Shown one piece after another: positions 53,557 to 61,110 of a stretch of 64,000 bases of DNA (within the stretch, counting starts at the first letter, position 1; each line of letters starts with the position of its first letter). The stretch is from CAZLWA01 sp964563165 (lineage in GTDB: Bacteria > CLD3 > SB21): positions 1 through 64,000 of the forward strand of contig CAZLWA010000005.1 in the NCBI GenBank assembly GCA_964563165.1. Reading direction: 5' to 3'. The position numbers and the translations under genes were made by a program. The notes beneath the pieces are model-generated. The model did no database searches, was not told the DNA's origin, and was given only the letters and a program-made list of their open reading frames with translations.

Positions 53557-54726
53557 TCAGTAGGACCGCTCATGTTTGGTCATTTCAAAAACCGCTCTCA
53601 TCAATTGCTCGTACGCCGCGGACATGTCCACATTTCGGCGGCTCATCACCGTGCGCGCGACTTCAATTGCTTTTTCCAATTCGTTTTCTGCGACGGAGAG
53701 CATATTGACCCAAGCAAACGAGGGAATATATTTCGGAGGAAATCCTGCACCAAAGACATTGGACGCCACGCCGGCAACGCTCCCGGTGTTAAACATGGTA
53801 TTGATCCCGCTTTTTGAGTGGTCACCCATGGTCAATCCCGCAAACATCAGGCCTGAATCTGTTTCCCTGCCGTTGACCGTAATTTTAATTCGGCCGTAAT
53901 TGTTTTTCAAATCGCTGGTATTGGTGCCGGCGCCTAAATTGCACCATTCGCCGATATAGGAATGGCCGAGAAATCCGTCGTGCTGTTTGTTACTGTAACC
54001 GTGAATGATCGAAGCTTCCACTTCTCCGCCTACTTTACACATTTCGCCGATCGTCGTGCCTTCGTAAATTTTCGCGCCGATCTTGATCACTGAATTATTA
54101 CCAATGAAGCAAGGACCTTCGATGACCGCGTTGGGCATCACCGTCACGTTATCGCCGAGGATGATAGGGCCGTTCTCGGCGTCCAGCACCGCGCCGGATT
54201 TGATCCTGGAATTTTTTCCGATGAAAATACTGCGGCGATTGACGAGCACTCCGCCGTCTTTTGTCTTCGTCAGTCTCTGATTGCCGGATCTGAAGTCGGC
54301 CGTGATCATTTCTTTGTTGGCTCCAATCAGGTCCCAGGGATAGTTAATGATCCTGGCTTCGCAGGGTTCTTTCTTTGTCGACAGAGAATTCCAAAAGGCA
54401 ACGGTGGCGCCTTTGTGGATCAACGTCGCCGTACGATCGGCGATGATCTTTTTACAGATCGCCTTGTCGAACAGAACGCGCCCGTTGATAAAAAGGCACT
54501 CGCCCTGAACGATCTCGTTCGTTCGGCGTTTTTGTTCACGTCCGCGCTCAACCAAATAATCACGGCACATGAAAAAAACTTTTGAACCTGGAAAGTATTT
54601 TTGAATGCGCTCCCCTAAAGACATCGTACCGCAGATGAGATCAAAAGCCGGACGTGTATACGTCAGCGGAAAAAGATCTGCAGCGCCCTCATCTTCGAAG
54701 ATACAGATGTTTTTTGGAACAGGCAT
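53557..54726 (-). CDS. Alternate bacterial GlmU-like sugar nucleotidyltransferase/acetyltransferase
   Basis: The 389-residue protein begins with CIFEDEGAADLFPLTYTRPA, typical of the TIGR03991 alternate GlmU group, and has a C-terminal left-handed beta helix of hexapeptide repeats (IILGDNVTVMPNAVIEGPC, GNNSVIKIGAKIYEGTTIGE, HSYIGEWCNLGAGTNTSDLK). GlmU makes UDP-GlcNAc for peptidoglycan and LPS; this group replaces it in FCB lineages. The gene stands alone on the minus strand between YibQ-like and bshB1 genes, with repeats upstream. Confidence 0.87.
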   Translation of the reverse strand: MPVPKNICIFEDEGAADLFPLTYTRPAFDLICGTMSLGERIQKYFPGSKVFFMCRDYLVERGREQKRRTNEIVQGECLFINGRVLFDKAICKKIIADRTATLIHKGATVAFWNSLSTKKEPCEARIINYPWDLIGANKEMITADFRSGNQRLTKTKDGGVLVNRRSIFIGKNSRIKSGAVLDAENGPIILGDNVTVMPNAVIEGPCFIGNNSVIKIGAKIYEGTTIGEMCKVGGEVEASIIHGYSNKQHDGFLGHSYIGEWCNLGAGTNTSDLKNNYGRIKITVNGRETDSGLMFAGLTMGDHSKSGINTMFNTGSVAGVASNVFGAGFPPKYIPSFAWVNMLSVAENELEKAIEVARTVMSRRNVDMSAAYEQLMRAVFEMTKHERSY

Positions 54727-54730
54727 TTAT

Positions 54731-54906
54731 AATGAATAATGAGTAATGATTAATGAATAATAAAAACAACAACGGCCAAGCAATGAATAATGAGTAATGA
54801 TTAATGAATAATAAAAACTCCGTTTCTATGTGACTTTGTGGCCGAGTAATGAACAATGATCAATCAATAATAAATACTCTGTGTTCTCTGTGCCTCTGTG
54901 GCCAAA
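54731..54906. repeat. Tandem 51-base A+T-rich repeat plus interspersed-repeat copies
   Basis: Two near-identical stretches start AATGAATAATGAGTAATGAT at 54731 and 54782, with a third degenerate copy near 54845 (GAGTAATGAACAATGATCAA). Each is followed by a copy of the CTCTGTGTTCTCTGTGCCTCTGTGGCC-type unit (54819-54843 and 54878-54904, the first degenerate). The block separates alternate glmU from bshB1 and has no coding potential. Confidence 0.7.
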
Positions 54907-54907
54907 T

Positions 54908-55681
54908 TCAAGCGAAGCCCGATTTATTCGTATCCTGGCCGCCATCCCGTAATAATTTTATCGGGTCGCCGGTCCCGATATTTTCACGCGTTAGGAAGAT
55001 CTCGCCGTATTTTTTGTCAATGAGCGAACCGAAATGCCGTGCGCGCGCTTCGATCGCCTCCCGAAATTCCGGCGTACTGATGAATGTTTGGGGCTCTTTC
55101 GATCGGTAATCCGGATTGTAAAATTGCGAGGCAAATGCCGCCATGGATTTCAGCTTGATCTCAAACGTTTCCGTTATGTCAACAATGAATGAAGTTCCGG
55201 CGTCTCTGGAGAATAGATACCTTGCCGGAGTATAAATGGTTCGCCGCGGACGAAAAGCGGTTTGGGGTTTACCATTTTCTTCGGTGATAATTTTCGCAAG
55301 GCCCGCATAATAAGCGGCTTCTCGCAGAAGTCCACTTGCGCGCACGTGATCGGGATGACGATCGTCCCAATACGGAATGAATATAAATTCCGGGCAATAG
55401 GTTCGGATGAGCCGGATGACTTTCAATTGATTTTCGCGTGTATTTTGAAATTCCGTATCCGGTAATGCCAGGTTTTCACGAACGACGGCGCCGAGAATTT
55501 TCGCGGCGTCCTGCGCCTCCTTATCGCGCATGTCCGCGCTGCCTCGTGTACCGGCTTCGCCGCGGGTCAGATCACAGATGCCGATTTTGTAGCCGAGCTT
55601 CGCCAATTTCGCCGCCGTGCCGCCCGCCGACAATTCCACGTCATCGGGATGCGCTCCGAAAAACATCGCGTCCAATGTCAT
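54908..55681 (-). CDS. bshB1: Bacillithiol biosynthesis deacetylase BshB1
   Basis: A LmbE-type zinc deacetylase of 257 residues: metal site GAHPDDVELSAGG with the AHPDD motif, then DLTRGEAGTRGSADMRDKEA, and the second histidine site in WDDRHPDHV. The TRGEAGTRG segment and the HPDHVRAS...A.YYAG spacing match BshB1, which removes acetyl from GlcNAc-malate in bacillithiol synthesis. bshA and bshC are not in the window. Its presence fits an FCB-type organism that uses bacillithiol. Confidence 0.9.
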   Translation of the reverse strand: MTLDAMFFGAHPDDVELSAGGTAAKLAKLGYKIGICDLTRGEAGTRGSADMRDKEAQDAAKILGAVVRENLALPDTEFQNTRENQLKVIRLIRTYCPEFIFIPYWDDRHPDHVRASGLLREAAYYAGLAKIITEENGKPQTAFRPRRTIYTPARYLFSRDAGTSFIVDITETFEIKLKSMAAFASQFYNPDYRSKEPQTFISTPEFREAIEARARHFGSLIDKKYGEIFLTRENIGTGDPIKLLRDGGQDTNKSGFA

Positions 55682-55803
55682 CTCTGTTTTCTTTCAAATT
55701 AAGCCTGAACATGTTACAAAAATATACAAGAAGATTCAAGCATTGAAATAAATCTTGACTGAAAAAAGATTAATGATTATAATGGCGGCGATTAAAATAG
55801 ATT

Positions 55804-55876
<73 letters not shown>

Positions 55877-55881
55877 CTTTT

Positions 55882-55912
55882 AACCTTCAAGAGAAATCTT
55901 GAAGGTTTTTGT
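55882..55912 (+). terminator. Intrinsic terminator of tRNA-Phe
   Basis: AACCTTCAAGA, loop GAAA, TCTTGAAGGTT: an 11-bp perfect stem with a tetraloop, followed by TTTGTTTT. The stem length and tetraloop form recur after the two damaged tRNA copies and after the retropepsin-like gene, with different sequences. Confidence 0.85.
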
Positions 55913-55919
55913 TTTATTG

Positions 55920-56036
55920 GGCTCTGTAGCTCAGTTTGGTAACGTGTCGAGAAAATTCTGTTTACGGTTCTGCGCCAGAGGCGCATCCGCCTCAGCCAGA
56001 GGCTGACAGGTTTGGCGGAAATTCCGCCTGGAGCCA
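55920..56036 (+). pseudogene. tRNA-Phe-like remnant with palindromic insert in the T arm
   Basis: Begins with GGCTCTGTAGCTCAG and ends with AATTCCGCCTGGAGCCA, matching both ends of the tRNA-Phe at 55804. The anticodon arm is altered, and the T arm is interrupted by about 45 bases holding two AGA-loop mini hairpins (GCGCC-AGA-GGCGC and CAGCC-AGA-GGCTG). It cannot fold as a tRNA. It still has its own terminator after it. Confidence 0.75.
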
Positions 56037-56045
56037 CTTCCTCAA

Positions 56046-56076
56046 AACCTCGGAGATTTATCTTCGGGGTTTTTTG
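56046..56076 (+). terminator. Terminator-like hairpin after the first tRNA remnant
   Basis: AACCTCGGAGA, loop TTTA, TCTTCGGGGTT: an 11-bp stem with two G-T pairs, followed by TTTTTG. It has the same stem length and loop size as the neighbours and shares sequence with the hairpin at 57252-57277. Confidence 0.75.
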
Positions 56077-56082
56077 TTTACC

Positions 56083-56164
56083 GGCTCTGTAGCTCAGTTG
56101 GTAGAGTCCCGACCTGTCGGGAAAAATCCTACGGTTTCCCGCCTGCTCGCGGGACCCGGAGCCA
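56083..56164 (+). pseudogene. tRNA-Phe-like remnant with two palindromic inserts
   Basis: Starts GGCTCTGTAGCTCAGTTGGTA and ends ACCCGGAGCCA. The anticodon arm is replaced by TCCCGACCTGTCGGGA and the T arm by CCCGCCTGCTCGCGGG, both near-perfect hairpins of intergenic-palindrome type. It cannot read a codon. The acceptor stem and D arm remain almost perfect. Confidence 0.75.
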
Positions 56165-56168
56165 CTGG

Positions 56169-56199
56169 AATCCTAAGTTGCAAAACTTAGGATTTTTTA
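56169..56199 (+). terminator. Intrinsic terminator after the second tRNA remnant
   Basis: AATCCTAAGTT, loop GCAA, AACTTAGGATT: an 11-bp perfect stem followed by TTTTATTT. It is a third sequence on the same design as the hairpins at 55882 and 56046. Confidence 0.85.
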
Positions 56200-56211
56200 T
56201 TTCAAGGCTAT

Positions 56212-56330
56212 CTGAATTGTAGCTCAGTTGGTAGTCCCGCCGACGGCGTCCCCAGGTGAACAGATTTGTTAGTGTAATTCCATAATATTTTATAGTTAAA
56301 ATTTATCGCATTTGTTTAACTATAAAAAAG
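56212..56330 (+). other. Further tRNA-like 5' fragment and an A+T-rich hairpin
   Basis: GAATTGTAGCTCAGTTGGTAG (56213-56233) is the 5' part of another tRNA-like copy, interrupted by TCCCGCCGACGGCGTCCCC; no clear 3' half is seen. It is followed by a 13-bp perfect inverted repeat TTTTATAGTTAAA (56288-56300) with TTTAACTATAAAA (56315-56327). From here on the sequence is clearly richer in A+T, marking the islet boundary. No gene is visible before 56444. Confidence 0.55.
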
Positions 56331-56443
56331 CATAGTAAACCTTGTTTGGCGAACCCCATATCAAGGTAAGATCTCAAAATGCTATTTGTGCATTTGACTT
56401 TATAACTCTATTTCGTTATTTTTATCTGGAGGTGAATCAACAT

Positions 56444-56680
56444 ATGCTGGATAAAGAATTCAAATATTATCTTGACCATCAAAGTGATCTGGTAAAGAAA
56501 TATGACGGGAAATACATAGTCATAGTTGGCGAAAAGGTTATCGGATCTTATGATTCCGAAACGGAGGCCTATGGTGAGTCGCAAAAGAATCATGCTCTGG
56601 GAACTTTCTTGATCCAAAAATGTACTCCAGGTTCCGAGAGTTATAGCCAAACTTTTAATTCGAGGGTATCGTTTGCCTAG
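56444..56680 (+). CDS. Small DUF5678-like protein
   Basis: The 78-residue product has FKYYLDHQSDLVKKYDGKYI and VIVGEKVIGSYDSETEAY, the pattern of DUF5678 proteins (a short alpha/beta fold with KYxGKYVAI...). GGAGGTG at 56428-56434 sets the ATG at 56444; longer readings back to 56342 lack a site. It overlaps the retropepsin-like gene by eight bases. In other bacteria such proteins are often encoded next to retropepsin-like genes; the role of the pair is unknown. Confidence 0.72.
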   Translation: MLDKEFKYYLDHQSDLVKKYDGKYIVIVGEKVIGSYDSETEAYGESQKNHALGTFLIQKCTPGSESYSQTFNSRVSFA

Positions 56681-57224
56681 TCTTCCCGTTCCTTCAGCGT
56701 TCACTCTTACATTTAACGGGCGCGCTTCTGAAATTATTTCCGATGTAAAGCTCTCAACCCCTCTTTTATCAGATGATCCTGATTTAAGTCAGGTTACTCT
56801 TTATGATACGAAGGCGTTGTGGGATACCGGTGCGACGAATTCTGCGATCACCAAGGAAACGGCCGATAAGCTTGGGTTAAAACCTATTTCTAAAGCTCAA
56901 GTTCATCATGTGGACGGAGTCTCCACAGTAGACGTTTACCTTGCTGATATGTATTTGCCGAACCATTTACGCGTACCGAATGTACGAATGACAGAATGTA
57001 AATCTACGAGTGGCAAGTTTGGAGTTTTGATAGGCATGGACGTTATAACGCTGGGAGATTTTTCTATTACAAACTATAATTTTATAACGAGAATGTCTTT
57101 TAGATATCCCTCGTCGCAGAGCATAGACTTTGTCGAGCAAATCAATCGTCAACAGAAACTGGGTCGAAACGATCCTTGTTTCTGTGGCAGTGGTAAAAAA
57201 TTCAAAAATTGTCACGGTAAATAA
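56673..57224 (+). CDS. Retropepsin-like aspartic protease with SEC-C zinc motif
   Basis: The 183-residue protein has a single aspartic-protease fold: catalytic ALWDTGATNSAITKETAD (DTGA) and, toward the other end, GVLIGMDVITLGDF in the position of the conserved glycine-rich strand of retropepsins, which act as dimers. The C-terminus GRNDPCFCGSGKKFKNCHG is a SEC-C motif that binds zinc and often partners. The start is TTG at 56673 with GAGGG upstream, inside the end of the DUF5678-like gene. Substrate unknown. A terminator follows at 57252. Confidence 0.86.
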   Translation: MPSLPVPSAFTLTFNGRASEIISDVKLSTPLLSDDPDLSQVTLYDTKALWDTGATNSAITKETADKLGLKPISKAQVHHVDGVSTVDVYLADMYLPNHLRVPNVRMTECKSTSGKFGVLIGMDVITLGDFSITNYNFITRMSFRYPSSQSIDFVEQINRQQKLGRNDPCFCGSGKKFKNCHGK

Positions 57225-57251
57225 ATCATTACGAGTATGGATTTGTTCAAG

Positions 57252-57283
57252 GACCTCGGGGAGTATTCTTCGAGGTCTTCTTG
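57252..57283 (+). terminator. Intrinsic terminator of the DUF5678-retropepsin pair
   Basis: GACCTCGGGGA, loop GTAT, TCTTCGAGGTC: an 11-bp stem and tetraloop, followed by a T-rich stretch (TTCTTGTTTG). It resembles the hairpin at 56046-56071 in sequence, with paired changes that preserve the stem. Confidence 0.7.
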
Positions 57284-57331
57284 TTTGAAGAGAAGCATCT
57301 CCGTAAATAGTTAGAAGGGTAAAATTAAGCT

Positions 57332-57466
57332 ATGTCTAAAAAATCCAGTATACACGTTCGTGTTCCAAACAAGGAAACACGAAAGGCCATCAAAGAAGTC
57401 AGCAAAGGTCTTGGTTTGAAAAAGTTCAGCTCCGTTAAGCAATTGATTAAGGAACTGCAAAATTGA
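57332..57466 (+). CDS. Small ribbon-helix-helix-like protein
   Basis: A 44-residue open frame: a short strand (SIHVRVPNKETRKAIKE) and two helices (KKFSSVKQLIKELQN), as in Arc/MetJ-type DNA-binding or antitoxin proteins. AGAAGGG lies 14 bases before the ATG, rather far. No toxin partner is recognisable downstream; the next 90 bases have only a short broken frame. It may be the remnant of a toxin-antitoxin pair or a small regulator of the islet. Confidence 0.5.
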   Translation: MSKKSSIHVRVPNKETRKAIKEVSKGLGLKKFSSVKQLIKELQN

Positions 57467-57560
57467 ATTAGTCGACGAATGCCACGCCCACTTGCAACCA
57501 GAGAAGTTGCTTAAGACTATAAATAAGATTAATTTGAGTCGATTAAATAGAGGTGAGGTC

Positions 57561-58418
57561 ATGAAAGCGATAGTGTTTTTCATCGCATTTCAATTCTCAA
57601 TTGCGGCGTCTCAAACTATGGAGCAAATAGACGCGCAAATTGACAGCCTTCAGGTCCAAATTAAAGTAAGAAGTGACAAATTGGATGAACTTAAATCACT
57701 CAAAGAAAGACTGATAGCGCAACGACTAACACAACAAGAAGGAATGTGGATTAGAACAACCGGAGTAGCGTTATTGAAAGAAACAATGCTATTGGATGGC
57801 AAAATAATGGTTCCGCCAATGACCCTTTTATTAGCTGTTGGTCAATCAGATAATAGAAATTTTGTTAAGGTGAAGTTTAATGACAAAATTTATTTCATCT
57901 ACAAAGAGTATATCAAATTAACGGATTCTCTCAGTAATTTTCTAAAATTGTACAGACAGAACAATAAGTCGATTCAATGGGTTAAACCTATATGCAGTAT
58001 ACTAAGGTTGAGGCCCCATGTTATTGACACGGTCACTATTCTAAGACAGGGTTGCAATGTTCTAATACTGGAAAAAGATGAAGGATGGTGCAGAATTCAA
58101 ACAAACGACAATACTTATGAGGGTTGGATTAAGGAAAACGATTTATCAGATAGCGAAGTTAAATTAATTTCGAATGAAGATTTCCGTAAAGAATTATATT
58201 TGCTTAATCACAGAAATATTGCTCAGAAATTTGTTACGGCAATTCGAGAAGGTACAATCATGCTGGGAATGACACGTGAAATGGTCATCGTGACCTGGGG
58301 AGAACCAGAAGACGTCCACAAAACGGTTGGGAGCTGGGGTGTTCATGAACAGTGGATTTATAAACATAATCAGTATGTGTATTTTGAAAACGATATTTTA
58401 ACTTCATGGCAAGATTAG
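57561..58418 (+). CDS. Exported protein with coiled coil, two SH3-like domains and a SmpA/BamE-like end
   Basis: The 285-residue protein starts at 57561 with GAGGTGAGG upstream and has a signal peptide (MKAIVFFIAFQFSIAASQ). A short coiled coil (QIDAQIDSLQVQIKVRSDKL) precedes two bacterial-SH3-like units (about residues 70-140 and 145-205, the second with LRLRPHVIDTVTILRQG and DEGWCRIQTND), and the last 60 residues (IMLGMTREMVIVTWGEPEDV, QWIYKHNQYVYFENDILTSW) look like the SmpA/OmlA/BamE fold. Probable periplasmic protein of unknown function. Confidence 0.68.
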   Translation: MKAIVFFIAFQFSIAASQTMEQIDAQIDSLQVQIKVRSDKLDELKSLKERLIAQRLTQQEGMWIRTTGVALLKETMLLDGKIMVPPMTLLLAVGQSDNRNFVKVKFNDKIYFIYKEYIKLTDSLSNFLKLYRQNNKSIQWVKPICSILRLRPHVIDTVTILRQGCNVLILEKDEGWCRIQTNDNTYEGWIKENDLSDSEVKLISNEDFRKELYLLNHRNIAQKFVTAIREGTIMLGMTREMVIVTWGEPEDVHKTVGSWGVHEQWIYKHNQYVYFENDILTSWQD

Positions 58419-58452
58419 GCAGAAACTAGTCAAAACCGAACGGAGGACATAT

Positions 58453-58674
58453 ATGATACTTATAGCTATTCTGGTGCCGGGGCTTTCATTTCTCCTACGT
58501 GGAAAGGTATTTTCAGCTCTAATAGCGATAGTCCTGCAAATCATAGCATATTTGCTGTTGTTAGTTTTTGGTACCGGAATTATTCTCTGGTTGGCACTGG
58601 CGGTTTGGGCTGTAATGTCTTACAACAATCAGAAAGCAGATGAGAGAATTGAGAAGCTTAAGAGGAAGTTATGA
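58453..58674 (+). CDS. Small hydrophobic membrane protein, Pmp3-like
   Basis: The 73-residue protein has two membrane segments (ILIAILVPGLSFLLRG, and IAYLLLLVFGTGIILW) joined by a short loop, with a lysine-rich tail. The PGLSFLLRG start resembles the PPLAVFLxxG motif of YqaE/Pmp3 proteins. GGAGG lies eight bases before the ATG. Its stop overlaps the next start by four bases (ATGA), so it is coupled to the zinc-ribbon gene. Confidence 0.65.
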   Translation: MILIAILVPGLSFLLRGKVFSALIAIVLQIIAYLLLLVFGTGIILWLALAVWAVMSYNNQKADERIEKLKRKL

Positions 58675-59717
58675 TCTGTTCAAAATGTCAATTTGATAAT
58701 CCAACTGGAAACGAGTTTTGTGGAAAATGCGGCACAAAGTTGGAAAGTCAACCCAAAACTCACGCCACCGTATCCCTTTCACCCTCCGCAAAAAGTAAAA
58801 AGTCTTATGGGGGTTTGATAGTCATATTGCTTTCAATTTTCATATTTGTATCCATTATGGTTTCGAAATTTGGAACATACTTTTGGATTGGAACATCCTC
58901 CGACTCCTCCGCTTACATCGATCAAAAACAACAAAAAGAGCAAGCAAACCGTCACATTCCTCCGAATGTTAGAGTTAACTACGATAACGGTGCAATAGTT
59001 ATTAAGAGTGATTCTGTTACTTTGCAAGCAGACAGCACTCTTTTGAAAGGCGGTAATGCTGAGTTAGCATTTTCAATGATGACCACGATCTTGAAAGATG
59101 CTGTTGCACATTTCCTAATTGTAAATTGTGCAACTAAAGACGGTTTTCACATCAAATCTGGTAAATCATTAACAATTCGGATTGATGGACAAAAATACGA
59201 CTTCAATACCACGGCTCAATTAGTCAATAATTATTCATCCGAAACATCCCTTTATGAGATGTCGCTTAGTGAGATAAAAAGGATGTCTGAAGGAGAAAAG
59301 ATTTCGTTTGAAATTCTTGGGAAGTCTAAATTGTTGGGAACTCTAGTTTGGAGGTGTAAATTACGTAACGAGGACCTGCAAAGCATAGATGATTTTTATA
59401 CGGAATTGACTAAACGTCCTGATGTAGTTGAACCGAAAGCCCATTACGTGACGTACGTTGTGGGTGGCAGTTCTGGAGATTATAACATTACCTATCAAAA
59501 TGAAAATGGAGGAACGTCACAAATACAACACATCAACAACAATTGGCAGTATAAGTTTGATGCTCGTCCAGGGACATTTATTTATTTATCGGCACAAAAC
59601 AATAATGATTACGGAAGCGTTAGGGTTGAAATAAAGATAGATGGGACTTTATTCAAAACTAGCAATAGCGAAGGCGCGTATGTAATTGCGACGTCAAACG
59701 GAAGTGTTCCAAACTGA
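58671..59717 (+). CDS. Zinc-ribbon protein with one membrane helix and unknown C-terminal domain
   Basis: The 348-residue protein has an N-terminal zinc ribbon (ICSKCQFDNP and NEFCGKCGTKLE; two CxxC pairs), one membrane helix (LIVILLSIFIFVSIMVSKFG, about residues 48-68) and a polar C-terminal region with beta strands. The last part (YVVGGSSGDYNITYQNENGG, then FIYLSAQNNNDYGSVRVEI) resembles MmpS-like beta-sandwich domains. I do not recognise the middle. It ends the islet; the next gene starts 152 bases on with no feature that I can see between. Confidence 0.65.
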   Translation: MICSKCQFDNPTGNEFCGKCGTKLESQPKTHATVSLSPSAKSKKSYGGLIVILLSIFIFVSIMVSKFGTYFWIGTSSDSSAYIDQKQQKEQANRHIPPNVRVNYDNGAIVIKSDSVTLQADSTLLKGGNAELAFSMMTTILKDAVAHFLIVNCATKDGFHIKSGKSLTIRIDGQKYDFNTTAQLVNNYSSETSLYEMSLSEIKRMSEGEKISFEILGKSKLLGTLVWRCKLRNEDLQSIDDFYTELTKRPDVVEPKAHYVTYVVGGSSGDYNITYQNENGGTSQIQHINNNWQYKFDARPGTFIYLSAQNNNDYGSVRVEIKIDGTLFKTSNSEGAYVIATSNGSVPN

Positions 59718-59869
59718 TGTCTCTTAATTGATATAAAATTCTCATGGAGTCACCGCTAATTGATTTGATTCTTAAGGTCCTTCAGATAATATCCATGTTT
59801 CATCATCCTTGAATCATTACCCATACAAAATCCTTTTACTTTTAGGCGTTTTTTATTTATATTAATTTC

Positions 59870-61096
59870 ATGCCCAACGAAAAAGAATCCCGGTTCATCC
59901 TTATCGCGCTGGCTTTTGCCATACTCTTCGGCATCTGGTTTTTTTCGATCAAAGAGGTTTTCTCCCCCTTTCTTTTGTCGCTGATCATCATTGCCTTCAT
60001 GCTGCCGTTCCGGGAGCACAAGTCCATTCGCGTCCTGATAGCCCTGGTATTCACGATCTTCATGGTCTGGCTGTTCTATTACCTGCAGGATATCGTAAGC
60101 CCGTTCCTGATCTCTTTCGCGCTGGCGTATTTGTTCAATCCCGTCGTGGAGCTGCTGGAAAGAAAAAAAATATCGCGAACGTTCTCGATCCTGATCATTA
60201 CTTTTATTATTCTCGGCAGCCTGGCGCTTTTCGGCCTGCTGGTCATTCCGCAATTAGCCGAGGAAGTTAAAAATCTGACCGCTTCGCTTCCGTCGTACGA
60301 GGAAATTAAAGAAAAACTCCAAACAAATTCATTCGCTTTCTTAGACCGTTTTGGCATCGACGCGAATAAACTCATGCAAACCATCCAGAGCGAGACATCC
60401 CAAAAAATAAATGAGATCATAAAATTCTTCACGCAAAGCGCTTTGAGCATCACGACCGGACTGAGTTCACTCATTACACAGTTGATCAATGTCATACTTA
60501 TTCCGTTCGTGACGTTCTATTTCCTCCGCGATTTTGACAAGAATATCCGTACGTTGAAGGAACGAACCCCCGCGCGGCACCGGGCGCTCGTCGATAAGAT
60601 CTATACCCGTGTGAATACGATACTGAGTCTGTATATTCGCGGCAAGATCCTGGCGGCGGGAATTATTACGGTGATCACGTGGGCCGTATTGGCTTTGTTC
60701 GGAATTAATTTTGCCCTGATCATCGGCATGACGACAGGATTCATGAGTTTGATCCCTTACGTCGGTCCGATATTCGCTTTTATTATCGGCGCCGTGCTCG
60801 GACTGCTCAATCCTTCTCCGGAAACGGCGGTACTGAAGATCATGCTCGTCATCGGGGTCATTCAGATCCTGGATACGGCTATTATTTCGCCGAAGGTCGT
60901 GGGAGAAAAACTGGGGCTGCATCCGGTGCTGATGATCTTTTCCCTGTTCGTATTCGCAAAGATCTGGGGAATGATCGGATTGCTGATCTCCATTCCGCTG
61001 ACGGCTATTTTGAAAGTCTTTATTATGGAATGGTATGAACAGGACTTTATGAAAAAAGAACTGTTCGGGGATGAGACCGGTAAAGCAAAAGATTAG
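59870..61096 (+). CDS. AI-2E/PerM-family transporter
   Basis: The 408-residue polytopic protein has about seven to eight hydrophobic helices and the family segment FVTFYFLRDFD and the later GMTTGFMSLIPYVGPIFAFI and SPKVVGEKLGLHPVLMIFSL, which is characteristic of the PerM/UPF0118 group. Members are variously linked to autoinducer-2 or permease roles, or sodium-proton exchange; the substrate here is unknown. It converges on the DegP-type gene 14 bases away. Confidence 0.9.
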   Translation: MPNEKESRFILIALAFAILFGIWFFSIKEVFSPFLLSLIIIAFMLPFREHKSIRVLIALVFTIFMVWLFYYLQDIVSPFLISFALAYLFNPVVELLERKKISRTFSILIITFIILGSLALFGLLVIPQLAEEVKNLTASLPSYEEIKEKLQTNSFAFLDRFGIDANKLMQTIQSETSQKINEIIKFFTQSALSITTGLSSLITQLINVILIPFVTFYFLRDFDKNIRTLKERTPARHRALVDKIYTRVNTILSLYIRGKILAAGIITVITWAVLALFGINFALIIGMTTGFMSLIPYVGPIFAFIIGAVLGLLNPSPETAVLKIMLVIGVIQILDTAIISPKVVGEKLGLHPVLMIFSLFVFAKIWGMIGLLISIPLTAILKVFIMEWYEQDFMKKELFGDETGKAKD

Positions 61097-61110
61097 AGCC
61101 CGGAACTTAG

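Noticed and set aside
55920..56164. Second and third tRNA genes
   Set aside because: The anticodon and T arms are replaced by unrelated hairpins, so neither copy can fold as a tRNA. They are reported as remnants.
56288..56327. Attachment site or IS end
   Set aside because: The 13-bp inverted repeat is A+T-rich and has no transposase or integrase nearby, and no matching second copy was seen at the other end of the islet.
59756..60253. Minus-strand open frame of 165 codons, very rich in charged residues
   Set aside because: It is antisense to the AI-2E transporter gene; low-complexity composition is typical of the reverse of membrane-protein codons.
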